Assembly (NCBI GenBank): GCA_000406005.1
Contig: ASZN01000059.1
Location: forward strand, 8,237-36,614
DNA: 28,378 bases
Direction: 5' to 3'
From: Candidatus Poribacteria bacterium WGA-3G
GTDB lineage: Bacteria; Poribacteria; WGA-4E; WGA-3G
The notes under the pieces are model-generated. The model was not told the origin of the DNA and did not search any database. It was given only the letters and a program-made list of their open reading frames with translations. Position numbers and translations under genes: made by a program. This document shows positions 1-7,765 of this stretch, piece after piece (positions within the stretch are counted from its first letter, which is position 1; the number at the start of each line of letters is the position of its first letter).

Positions 1-60
1 GTTGCATAGTTTTTAGTCCTACTGAGAATGTTCGTTTTTTGTAGTTTCTTGGTTTTCTAC

Positions 61-137
61 ATCTACGCAACCCCCGCGAAGGGGTGGTTAGGATCAATCA
101 GAGTTAAACTGAAAGTCGCGTATCCTAACCCGTAGAT
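61..137. other. Nested inverted repeats forming a three-way junction (possible structured RNA or element end)
   Basis: Three perfect stems nest here. The outer stem is ATCTACG at 61-67 with CGTAGAT at 131-137. Inside it are a CCCC/GGGG hairpin (72-75 with 81-84, loop GCGAA) and a 9-bp stem GGTTAGGAT at 86-94 with ATCCTAACC at 122-130. The loop of the last stem holds a further small TCAG/CTGA pair. The stems abut almost without unpaired bases, which suggests selection for a fold. An overlapping alternative pairs positions 1-9 with 63-71 (8 of 9 bases). It could be an omega-RNA-like scaffold or the subterminal structure of an IS200/IS605-type element. No protein frame was found across it. The orientation is unknown. 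Confidence 0.4.
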
Positions 138-196
138 ACTAATATTATACAACATTTTTGAACAAAAGTCAAATTTATTTTTGACACAACAATAGG

Positions 197-240
197 CGGT
201 GTCTACATCCCCCAGCTAAAGCAAGGGGGTTTTGACACCG
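197..240. mobile_element. Hairpin resembling the right end of an IS200/IS605 (TnpB-type) element
   Basis: CGGTGTC at 197-203 pairs with GACACCG at 234-240. Inside, CCCCC (209-213) pairs with GGGGG (225-229) around a GC-TAAA-GC tip. A C-run/G-run hairpin preceded by TACATC is a form I associate with ends of IS200/IS605 and IS1341-like elements (recall, not a search). If this is a right end, the tnpB gene would lie on the plus strand to the left of the window. No transposase frame is visible inside the window, so the call rests on the hairpin alone. From 241 to 291 there is only a short ACGCAA-AA-TTGCGT palindrome beyond the 3' end of the AAA gene. Confidence 0.35.
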
Positions 241-291
241 AAGATTTGATAACGCAAAATTGCGTCGCGTGCGAATGCAGCATTTTTCTTT

Positions 292-2112
292 CTACCCTCT
301 AACACCCAACGTTTCAAGTTGGGCAATCTGTTTCACCCACGATTCACGGATTTCTGCGGAATACTCGCCGGGGAGCAGCGATTTTCGTGTGCAATTGAGG
401 AGTGCCTGTAAGGTCTGGTACCGTCTTATCGGTCCGATATTCGGTAGGATCCGATCTTCAGCGACGGCAATAATTTCATCGACTGTGAGTTCACCAGTTT
501 CTGAGTTTGCCTTGATAAGACTGGCAGCTTCAAGGTCGGAACGCAGCGAAGCGAAACTCGCTGCAGAATAGTCCTCGGTTACCTTCAAAAGTCGTTCGGT
601 CTCTTCCTCAGAAAGTAGACTGGAAGAAACTTTCGCAACAGTCCAGCGGAGAAAATCCTCACGATCTTCATCTCTCGGATCCAGTACCGGAACCACCATA
701 TCGCCAACTCTACCTTCGCGTCGTAAATCAGGTGAGAGGTTATAGATACGGGCAGTCATCAGAAGCCATGTGATATTGCCTCGGAGTTGAGGGTCCGACA
801 TCATCGCCTGTATCTTTCCCGTCAAACGCCGTTCTGTACTGTGTGCCTCCCTGCCGACACCACCAAACTGCGTATCCGCTTCATCAACGAAAATAAGCAC
901 TTTCACGAGTGCCATCAACAACCGTCGGAGCCGTTCAAAGATGACATCTGTCTGTCCGAACCACATACTCCGGATATTCTTGAGGACGAGAACCGGGATA
1001 TCGAGTTGACCGGCGAGTCCCTCGAAAATAAAGGTTTTTCCGCTGCCGATGGGACCGCAGACGCTCATTCCCGGAATCGCATCGGGACCGGTTGAGGTGA
1101 TACGCGGAATCAGCTGCGTTTTTAGGAAATCCACTAACTTCCGGTTACCGACGATATCCTTTAGACTGTGTGCGGGTTTTTTGAATTCTACGACATCTTC
1201 ACCCAACTGCGTCTGAATATATTCGGAGACTTTCTCAATGACATCTTCAGGTTGAAGTTTCTCACCGGAATAGCATGCAGAGAGCAACATTTGACGGAGT
1301 GCCTGTATGGATAATCCAGCTGTCAGCATTGCGAGTTGCGCTTGTGTACCCCACAAGTTTAACGGCTTCGTAATCAATTGCGGCGTGTTGTTAAACCACG
1401 AAATAAAGTGCTGACGCTCCGACATCCCCGGGGCAGGGATTTCAACGTTGACGACCTGTGGCAACCTAATAATCCGAGAATTCAAAAGACTCGGAGACTC
1501 CGCAATGAAAATAACGGTATCGTTGCCGTTCATGAAATTGGAATCGGAAATCCAATCCTGAACGATACTGACCCGATGCCTATCCTGAAGTGACAAACTC
1601 CGTATTTCGCCTTCTGGAAGCAGCATATCGGCTGCTTCTATCAGGATAATCAGTTTTTCAGAGAGAAATTTTTCGCCATCCTTGTTTGTGCTACGGGAAA
1701 GCAGACAAAACTGGCGGAGGAGTTCCAGCGCAAGCGTCGGGCTGCCGATCGCATCGGTCATGTACTGTGAGAAAGAGACATTAGAGGGTTCTATAGCGGA
1801 TTCAAGTGATCCGATCACAGACTCGCGTCCGCGCGAGGTGCTGGCACGTGCATCTATATCAGTATCAGATTCAGTGATGCCTCGCCATCGGTTGAAGCCG
1901 CGCGCAACCTTTTCGCGCTCCGCCTCCTGAGCGAAGCGGATGGGACCGTTGAGCTCATAAACTATCAGGATGAACCCAGGTATATCCCAACTATGCGTTA
2001 AAAAGGGGACGATCGGAACATAATCCGTGCGCTCTTCTTCCTTGAAAAAAAAGAGGTCGTGGATATTTCCGGACAGGACGAGACTCCGAGATGTCCCAGA
2101 ATTAATGAGCAT
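292..2112 (-). CDS. AAA+ ATPase with degenerate N-terminal ATPase-like half, partner of PspA-like protein
   Basis: A 606-residue protein. The C-terminal half is a classical AAA module. It has Walker A GPIGSGKT at residues 353-360, an aromatic pore loop SMWFGQTD at 382-389, Walker B with D410-E411 (LIFVDEAD), a sensor-1-like strand ending in T453, and arginine-finger candidates R464, R465 and R468. The N-terminal half (about 1-330) has Walker-B-like (LIILIEAADMLLP) and sensor-like strands but no P-loop, so it looks like a dead ATPase repeat, as in Ycf46-type proteins. There is no signal peptide or membrane segment, so it should be cytoplasmic. It lies 111 bp downstream of the PspA-like gene on the same strand, so it may remodel or disassemble PspA polymers (inference). 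The ATG at 2112 lacks a clear Shine-Dalgarno site. The frame is open up to a TGA at 2173-2175 but holds no other ATG, GTG or TTG. Confidence 0.82.
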   Translation of the reverse strand: MLINSGTSRSLVLSGNIHDLFFFKEEERTDYVPIVPFLTHSWDIPGFILIVYELNGPIRFAQEAEREKVARGFNRWRGITESDTDIDARASTSRGRESVIGSLESAIEPSNVSFSQYMTDAIGSPTLALELLRQFCLLSRSTNKDGEKFLSEKLIILIEAADMLLPEGEIRSLSLQDRHRVSIVQDWISDSNFMNGNDTVIFIAESPSLLNSRIIRLPQVVNVEIPAPGMSERQHFISWFNNTPQLITKPLNLWGTQAQLAMLTAGLSIQALRQMLLSACYSGEKLQPEDVIEKVSEYIQTQLGEDVVEFKKPAHSLKDIVGNRKLVDFLKTQLIPRITSTGPDAIPGMSVCGPIGSGKTFIFEGLAGQLDIPVLVLKNIRSMWFGQTDVIFERLRRLLMALVKVLIFVDEADTQFGGVGREAHSTERRLTGKIQAMMSDPQLRGNITWLLMTARIYNLSPDLRREGRVGDMVVPVLDPRDEDREDFLRWTVAKVSSSLLSEEETERLLKVTEDYSAASFASLRSDLEAASLIKANSETGELTVDEIIAVAEDRILPNIGPIRRYQTLQALLNCTRKSLLPGEYSAEIRESWVKQIAQLETLGVRG

Positions 2113-2223
2113 CCCGGCTTCGGAGCGGAATGCATAAGTTGGGCTTTTAACAGGTATGAGTTGTCGCCCCCTTCAGTTTTAGAAAGCAAACTTACGTCGC
2201 AGCGAGAGAATTGTATTAGCACG

Positions 2224-3066
2224 TTAGAGCGGCAGCTCAGAATCAGAATCCTCTGCCTTCTTAGCAGGTTCTGTTTCCGTTTCCGTCTGTGTATCTGTTT
2301 GCTGTGCGCCGAAAATCAAAGCATCAAATTCGTCGGAGGTTGAAGAGGATCGCGCAGCTGCGAGAAATTCCTGTTCCTCGGACCTTGAATCCGTTCCCGC
2401 CAACTCCTGTGCGACGACTGAACGTCCTTTCGCTTTTTCACGGATTTCTCGCATCCGTGACAATTCAGCAGAAGTGCCGTCCATACTAATACCCGAAAGC
2501 ATATCGGCGATATCCTCCTGCTCTCGCGCAGTAATCAGATCAGCGACCGCTTCTGACTGTTCATCCTTAATCTGTTCTAAATCGCGATGTAGACTGGTAA
2601 TCTGGATCTTATGGTTGTCAATACCGGCTTGCGCCTCTGCAATATCATTTTCCAACTCGGAAATCTGTCCGGTTTTGTCTTCCAGATTGGTATTGAATTC
2701 TTGGTAAGCCGTAACGCAGCGTACATATTCAGCGTGCTGTTTGACTTCTTCGGGTCCCATTCCCTGTGCTTGCAGGTCCGCAGCGGTCTGCTGTGCCTTA
2801 GCGATTGCCCCAGATTTCAATTCTTCCAACTTTTCGACTTCGTCGGTAAGGCTCTTTACCGTGGATTTCTTGCGTTCCACGAGTGCTATAAGTTGACCGA
2901 TCGCCTGCTTATAGCGCTGAATATTCCCTTTCTTATCGCTGATGATGTCTTCGTAAGCCCCTCTAACGGCTTCAGGGTTTTCCATCATTCGATCGGCTGC
3001 CTCATGCGCGCGGCCTGTTAACGTATACCACATTGACTTAAAAAATCGTGAGATTCCATTTGCCAT
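2224..3066 (-). CDS. PspA/Vipp1 (IM30)-family membrane-stress protein
   Basis: A 280-residue protein that begins with the amphipathic helix typical of PspA (MANGISRFFKSMW). It then has a long, highly charged helical region, predicted coiled coil from about residue 40 to 185, and an acidic, Thr/Glu-rich tail (about 255-280) that is longer than in E. coli PspA. PspA/Vipp1 proteins bind stressed cytoplasmic membranes and polymerise; they belong to the ESCRT-III superfamily (established knowledge). The ATG at 3066 is chosen over an in-frame upstream start at 3147 because it carries a perfect AGGAGG 7 bases ahead and restores the family N-terminus. Downstream is an AAA ATPase gene, upstream are two WD40 genes, all on the same strand. 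No PspF, PspB or PspC homologue is visible. Confidence 0.85.
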   Translation of the reverse strand: MANGISRFFKSMWYTLTGRAHEAADRMMENPEAVRGAYEDIISDKKGNIQRYKQAIGQLIALVERKKSTVKSLTDEVEKLEELKSGAIAKAQQTAADLQAQGMGPEEVKQHAEYVRCVTAYQEFNTNLEDKTGQISELENDIAEAQAGIDNHKIQITSLHRDLEQIKDEQSEAVADLITAREQEDIADMLSGISMDGTSAELSRMREIREKAKGRSVVAQELAGTDSRSEEQEFLAAARSSSTSDEFDALIFGAQQTDTQTETETEPAKKAEDSDSELPL

Positions 3067-3180
3067 TTCTGTTCCTCCTGTTGCGTATGCCAGAAGCGCA
3101 ACCTCGCTATATTGTTTTACAAGTTGTGTCAATATTGTTTCGCACAACTTTGCACCGCCGTGTGAAACTTATCACATCGT

Positions 3181-3209
3181 ATTTTAACACATTTTACCTT
3201 AAACTGCAA
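3181..3209 (-). promoter_or_regulatory. Candidate sigma-70 promoter for the PspA-like gene
   Basis: On the minus strand, TTGCAG (3204-3209) and TAAAAT (3181-3186) are separated by 17 bases. Transcription would start near 3174, giving a leader of about 108 bases. A second, weaker TTGACA...TATAGC pair lies closer to the gene. No sigma-54 type -24/-12 element was found, unlike the E. coli psp operon. Confidence 0.45.
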
Positions 3210-3267
3210 GAAAATTCTGCATAGCGTTTTCATCTGTATCTATGACCGATAAATCGGGGTAGGCAAT

Positions 3268-5262
3268 TTAGACATCCATAAAAGGTTTCATATCCCAGAG
3301 GAGAACGGTGCCGTCATAACTGCTACTTGCTAAGCGTTCGCCATCCTTTGAAAAAGCAAGATTTTGAACATCTGAGGTATGCCCCCAGAAGGTATGGATG
3401 TTTTCTCCAGTGGCAGCCTCCCATAAACGGACGGAGACTTTGTCTGTTTTGTTCCACCAAGAGCCGGAGGCGAGATACCGACCACATGGAGAAAATACAA
3501 CGACACCAACAACATGGGAGCAACTCTCAGGTAGAATCATCCCCATGCGCGGCTCTAAAGTTGCAGCATCCCACAGATGAATCCCACCTTTTAATCCACC
3601 AGCCAACAAAGTGCCGCAAGGTGAAAACGCAATTGAATGGAGATTCTGTGACGGTTTGTCACGTGACTGGGTTTGTCGCTGGATTTGTCGCATATCTCCT
3701 TTATATAAGGCAACAAAGGTGGAGTCTACAGAAGGTGAACCAAGCTGTTCACCACTCGTAACGTCCCAAAGAAATATACTACTCCCGTCAGTCGTAGCGA
3801 CTTGCTGTCCGTTGGGATGAAAGGCTGCTGTCCGAAACGGCCTTGCATGCGCTATAAATGCGTGCTGCTTTTCCCAACGCTGGACATTCCACACAACAAG
3901 TTTTCCATCTGTATCTCCGCTGACGAGGTGTTCCCCCGATGACGAAAACACCACGGTGGTGATAAAACTTTGGTGTTCAGTGAGTTCTGCTATTCGGGCA
4001 CCAGATGTGATGTTCCAGACCTCAAGCGTCTGTCCATCTTCTCCGTTGCAAGCCAATAATTCTTCACAAGGAGACAAGGCACATCTCTTGCCACTGCTTT
4101 TTGCCTTGATGGGAGAAGGCATCACCTGTTTCTGAACAACATCCCAGAAAACGATACCCTCAAACCAGTATTTGTAAACCAATCTCTTGTCTGATTGATA
4201 AAAAAATAGAGAGTCGGGTACCTGATGCGGTACTGTGTGTGGTGCTACTGCAGCAGGGGTGCCTGCACGCCACACACGGATATCGCGGTCGGTGAGAATT
4301 GCAAACTGCTGTCCATCTGTCGAGATACATTGTGTCGTCCTACCTTTTCCTTGATATTCAATGGCATCAAGTTTTTCATCCCGGGACGCATCCCACATCA
4401 CTACCTTGTCTTCATAAATATCGGCAACCCGTAGGGTACCATCAGGGGAATAGGCGAGAATCGCCCGAGTTCCGTTGTAGTCGGTGTAAGTTGTCTCCAA
4501 TATCTCTTTATCAACATTCCACACTTGCACCTCAAGGTTCTCATGTGTCGTTCGATCCTGAAGACTCGCAGCAAGAAACTGACCACAAGGCGAAAAGACA
4601 AGATCATACAGATGTCCTGATTCGGACAGATGACGCTCTGGAACCAGCCAAGCGAAACGTTCTTTCGTTTTTAGGTTTCGGACAGTAAGGGTGCACGGGC
4701 CAGTAGAATAAGCGAGGAGCTGCCCATCGGGTGAAAAACACAGCGGAAAACGAGTAGGATACTTTTCACCTTCCTTCGGTGTGACGTTCACTTTGAAACT
4801 TGCGACGTGTGCACCGGTTTCTGTGCACCAGACGTAAACGTCGCCGTATTCGCGGCCAGATGCAGCAATGTATCGGCTATCCGGTGAATATACAAGGCGG
4901 GAGGTGCCGTCGTGCCAGCCTTGTATGTTCGCGACACGCTGCTGGGTCTCTATTTCTCGCACCTTGATGATACCGTCCGCGTTACTGGTGGCAACCCATT
5001 TTCCATCGGGTGAAAGAACGACGTTAGAAATCATGCCCCGTTCGGTTTCAAACAGTGTGACGGGCTGCATCGTGTCAAGCTCATACATCCATACCCCGAC
5101 GCGCGTTCCAACAGCAAGAGACGCGTTATCGTGTGAAAACGCCATGCCAAATATGAGTCCTTGTCCCAATCGAGCAATCGCGCCATCGGGGAGTCCCCAT
5201 GTTGTCACATCGCTGTTTGTCTCGGTAGATTGTGCAGTTGTCTGTGATTGCCGGTTCTCCAT
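3268..5262 (-). CDS. Cytoplasmic WD40-repeat protein, 14 blades (paralogue 2)
   Basis: A 664-residue protein made almost wholly of WD40 repeats. I count 14 strands of the form xxVWD/xxLWD, enough for two seven-bladed propellers. Their tips carry the 'FSPCG' and 'FSPDG' turns usual in the family. There is no signal peptide or catalytic domain, so a scaffold or protein-docking role in the cytoplasm is inferred. The preferred start is the ATG at 5262, with GGAGG 6 bases ahead; a TTG lies one codon upstream. It shares the opening block DVTTWxLPxGAIxRLGQG and the last blade (DGTVLLWDMKPF) with the neighbouring paralogue, whose stop is 35 bp upstream, so the two were made by tandem duplication. About 200 bp separate it from the PspA-like gene. 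Confidence 0.85.
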   Translation of the reverse strand: MENRQSQTTAQSTETNSDVTTWGLPDGAIARLGQGLIFGMAFSHDNASLAVGTRVGVWMYELDTMQPVTLFETERGMISNVVLSPDGKWVATSNADGIIKVREIETQQRVANIQGWHDGTSRLVYSPDSRYIAASGREYGDVYVWCTETGAHVASFKVNVTPKEGEKYPTRFPLCFSPDGQLLAYSTGPCTLTVRNLKTKERFAWLVPERHLSESGHLYDLVFSPCGQFLAASLQDRTTHENLEVQVWNVDKEILETTYTDYNGTRAILAYSPDGTLRVADIYEDKVVMWDASRDEKLDAIEYQGKGRTTQCISTDGQQFAILTDRDIRVWRAGTPAAVAPHTVPHQVPDSLFFYQSDKRLVYKYWFEGIVFWDVVQKQVMPSPIKAKSSGKRCALSPCEELLACNGEDGQTLEVWNITSGARIAELTEHQSFITTVVFSSSGEHLVSGDTDGKLVVWNVQRWEKQHAFIAHARPFRTAAFHPNGQQVATTDGSSIFLWDVTSGEQLGSPSVDSTFVALYKGDMRQIQRQTQSRDKPSQNLHSIAFSPCGTLLAGGLKGGIHLWDAATLEPRMGMILPESCSHVVGVVVFSPCGRYLASGSWWNKTDKVSVRLWEAATGENIHTFWGHTSDVQNLAFSKDGERLASSSYDGTVLLWDMKPFMDV

Positions 5263-5297
5263 CAAATACCTCCGATTTTATTGTGACAAGCAATATC

Positions 5298-7346
5298 TTA
5301 AGAACCGATAAACGGTTTCATATCCCAGAGGAGAACAGTGCCGTCAAAACTTCCGCTTGCTAAAAGCGTGCCATCGGGTGAGAAGGCAACATCTTGAACG
5401 TCTGTGGAATGTGCCCAGAAGGTGTGGATGTGCTCGCCAGTAGCAACTTCCCATATCCGAATAGGGGCTTTGTCCAACCCTGGACACCACCAAGCTCCAG
5501 AGACAAGATAGCGTCCACAGGGCGAAAATGTCAGTGCCCATGGACGAATAGTCCCTTGAGATGGAAGTATGATCATCTGTGTTTCTAACGTTTCTGTGTC
5601 CCACAATCGGATCTCGTTGGTTAATCCACCTGCGATCCAGGTGCCAAGCCCGCCAGCAATCAGGGTGCCACAAGGCGAAAACACGATGGACTCAATGTGT
5701 TGGTGTCGCTTCCATTGTAGGTTTCCGCCGCTGCTGACTCGCTCGATTTCCTCTGGTTCACCTCTATATCGGGTGGTATCCTCTAAGGTATCTGGTAAAG
5801 GGAGCGGCGCAATTTGTTCACCCGTTTCAACGTTCCAGAGTCGAGCCGTTCCGTCCCTTGAGGAGGTAACAAATAGTTTTCCATCCGGATGGAACGCGAG
5901 GCCTACAACTATCCCTGTCTGTTCTGCGAGTGAATGCCGTTTTTCCCAAGACTCGACATCCCATACATAGGACTCATTTGCTCCACCACCGACAAGATAT
6001 TTCCCTATAGGCGAGAACGCCAAAGAGATTTGATAAGTCTCATTTTCATGACCGGTAAGTTCGGCAACTAAAGTTTCAGAGGCAATATGCCAAACTTCAA
6101 TGTTCCTGTCACTCGTATCAACAGCCAACAATTCTTCGCACGGGGACAATGCGATGGATCTCCGTAAAGAGGTGCGTTCCGTTAGTGGTGGAAGCACCTG
6201 CCGTGTTTCCCTACTTGCAACATCCCAGAACACCTTATTTGATCTTCCCCAATGACTGCTGACCAATGTTCTGCCACCCTGCAAAAATGAGACTGCATAA
6301 GCCGTACTTTTAAATCCAGAAAGTGACGCTACCGTGGTGGGAGCTTCTTCTTTCCAAACGTGAACATCACCCCGTTTACTACAAACTGCGAATTGCCTCC
6401 CATCGCTTGAGAAACGTGCAGGACGGTCATTTGAACTCTGAGTTTCAAACACGTCTAACTTTTCACCCTTTGACGCATCCCATATCACGACCTTGTTCCG
6501 GTGAACGTCCGCAACCCGCAGTCCGCCATCAGGCATATAAACGAGTCTTACCCGATTCCCTCTGTATGTAGTGGGCATCATTACAAGGGATTTGTTCTGA
6601 ATGTCCCATACCTGAACTGTGGCACCAACGCTCGCGCCAGCAAGGTACTGCCCGCAAGGTGAAAAAAGGAGGGTATGCACCGGGGCAGTGTGCCCAGTGA
6701 GCTTCGCGATATCTTTACCGATATTTATGTCTGAAATCGTAACCCTGTCCGGGGCAGACACGAACGCGAAGAGATTGCCATCAGGTGCAAAAGCGATAGG
6801 AAAGGAGCTGTCGTAGTCAACGCCTCTTTTCCTGTAGTCGTCCAATTTCGGGTCTTCAACGGTAAAACTCGCGAGAGGCGTTTCATTGCCTGTGCGCCAA
6901 GTATAAACAGCACCGCGTCCAAAACCGGACGCAGCGAGATATTGACCGTCCGGAGAAAAGTGGACATGCAAGACACTATTACGTCCCTGTCGAGTGCTTC
7001 CCCAATCTATTTTCGTAACGCACTGCCCGGTTTGTGTATCCCATACCTTAACAAAGCTGTCCTGGTCGCCGGTGGCGATCCATCGCATATCATGCGAGAA
7101 GGTCGCAACATTAACCATCCCGCGTTCGGTGCCCCACAACGCGCGAGGTGCCATTGTTGCCGTGTCATATATCCAGAACCCGATTTTGGTTGCAACGGTG
7201 AAATAGAAACCGTCAGGTGAAAACTCTACATTCAGTGGTAATCCTTGTCCGAGCCTGCCAATCGCACCTTCAGGCAGTTCCCAAGTTGTTACATCTGTAT
7301 CTTCAGGGGATCGCAGCGCGGGGATTGTGATTCGCCTGTTTGCCAT
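5298..7346 (-). CDS. Cytoplasmic WD40-repeat protein, 14 blades (paralogue 1)
   Basis: A 682-residue tandem paralogue of the next gene. It has 14 recognisable WD40 blades (for example VKVWDTQTG, VQVWDIQNK, ARLWNVETG, IRIWEVATG, VLLWDMKPF), consistent with two seven-bladed propellers. The N-terminal block DVTTWELPEGAIGRLGQG is shared with the paralogue and may be a docking or capping segment. There is no signal peptide or transmembrane helix. The start at 7346 has AGGAG about 8 bases ahead. It is the first gene after a near-consensus promoter and so heads a possible transcript of this gene, the second WD40 gene, the PspA-like gene and the AAA ATPase gene. WD40 propellers usually act as platforms for protein complexes; the partner here is not shown by sequence. 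Confidence 0.85.
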   Translation of the reverse strand: MANRRITIPALRSPEDTDVTTWELPEGAIGRLGQGLPLNVEFSPDGFYFTVATKIGFWIYDTATMAPRALWGTERGMVNVATFSHDMRWIATGDQDSFVKVWDTQTGQCVTKIDWGSTRQGRNSVLHVHFSPDGQYLAASGFGRGAVYTWRTGNETPLASFTVEDPKLDDYRKRGVDYDSSFPIAFAPDGNLFAFVSAPDRVTISDINIGKDIAKLTGHTAPVHTLLFSPCGQYLAGASVGATVQVWDIQNKSLVMMPTTYRGNRVRLVYMPDGGLRVADVHRNKVVIWDASKGEKLDVFETQSSNDRPARFSSDGRQFAVCSKRGDVHVWKEEAPTTVASLSGFKSTAYAVSFLQGGRTLVSSHWGRSNKVFWDVASRETRQVLPPLTERTSLRRSIALSPCEELLAVDTSDRNIEVWHIASETLVAELTGHENETYQISLAFSPIGKYLVGGGANESYVWDVESWEKRHSLAEQTGIVVGLAFHPDGKLFVTSSRDGTARLWNVETGEQIAPLPLPDTLEDTTRYRGEPEEIERVSSGGNLQWKRHQHIESIVFSPCGTLIAGGLGTWIAGGLTNEIRLWDTETLETQMIILPSQGTIRPWALTFSPCGRYLVSGAWWCPGLDKAPIRIWEVATGEHIHTFWAHSTDVQDVAFSPDGTLLASGSFDGTVLLWDMKPFIGS

Positions 7347-7481
7347 AAAAATATCTCCTGTTATTGGTGGAAGGCTTTTGAAGTTTCGGTGTTTCTGGCG
7401 TCAAAATCCGTGTGTATAGTGTTGAAAATTGTTAAGATTAGAGGGGTAATCGTGTGGTAGTGGTAACTAACAGAGAAAGGA

Positions 7482-7504
7482 CGCGAAAATTTTAATAATT
7501 CGCG
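7482..7504. promoter_or_regulatory. CGCGAA/TTCGCG palindrome just after the predicted WD40-operon start
   Basis: CGCGAA (7482-7487) and TTCGCG (7499-7504) form a perfect 6-bp inverted repeat with an 11-base AT-rich spacer. On the minus strand it covers about +10 to +32 of the transcript predicted from the promoter at 7520-7549. That suits a repressor operator or a 5' hairpin in the mRNA. Confidence 0.35.
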
Positions 7505-7519
7505 AAATCAACGGTTCTA

Positions 7520-7549
7520 ATTATACATTGCATATCAGGTTTTTGTCAA
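7520..7549 (-). promoter_or_regulatory. Near-perfect sigma-70 promoter for the WD40/PspA/AAA gene cluster
   Basis: On the minus strand, TTGACA (7544-7549) and TATAAT (7520-7525) match both consensus boxes exactly, with an 18-base spacer. Transcription should begin near 7513, leaving a leader of about 165 bases before the WD40 gene at 7346. Confidence 0.7.
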
Positions 7550-7621
7550 TGCTTTTATTGGAAGCGACGTTGCATCCAGTGAATCATTTCGGCTGGAAGA
7601 TCGCGAGCATGAAGAAACACC

Positions 7622-7652
7622 GTTTTTGCTTGGGCGTTTCTTAAGCAAAAAC
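7622..7652. repeat. 10-bp perfect inverted repeat (REP-like or bidirectional terminator-like hairpin)
   Basis: GTTTTTGCTT (7622-7631) is followed after 11 bases by AAGCAAAAAC (7643-7652). It lies between two divergent promoters, so a termination role is not obvious. It is more likely part of a dispersed repeat that includes the adjoining ACTCGCTCCTACA. Confidence 0.4.
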
Positions 7653-7704
7653 ACTCGCTCCTACATCGAAAAGCTAAATGCCCCTAATGTCTGCTAAATT
7701 CTGC

Positions 7705-7733
7705 TTGACATAGAGCGGATATCTGAATAAAAT
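7705..7733 (+). promoter_or_regulatory. Sigma-70 promoter for the membrane metallopeptidase gene
   Basis: TTGACA (7705-7710) is an exact -35 box, followed by a 17-base spacer and TAAAAT (7728-7733), a five-of-six -10 box. The start would be near 7740, only about 25 bases before the ATG at 7766. That fits the lack of a clear Shine-Dalgarno site in this short leader. Confidence 0.65.
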
Positions 7734-7765
7734 AGAGAATAAACACAACTTTCGATATCCAAAAA

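Noticed and set aside
2224..3147. Longer PspA-like frame starting at 3147
   Set aside because: The extra 27 residues do not resemble the family, while ATG 3066 has a perfect Shine-Dalgarno site and the correct N-terminal helix.
3241..3260. CCGAT-AA-ATCGG palindrome downstream of the second WD40 gene as a terminator
   Set aside because: The loop has only two bases and no T-run follows in the direction of transcription, so intrinsic termination is not supported.
3067..3267. Sigma-54 promoter for the PspA-like gene, as in E. coli
   Set aside because: No TGGC-N-TTGC spacing was found. A sigma-70-like pair fits better, and no PspF gene is present.
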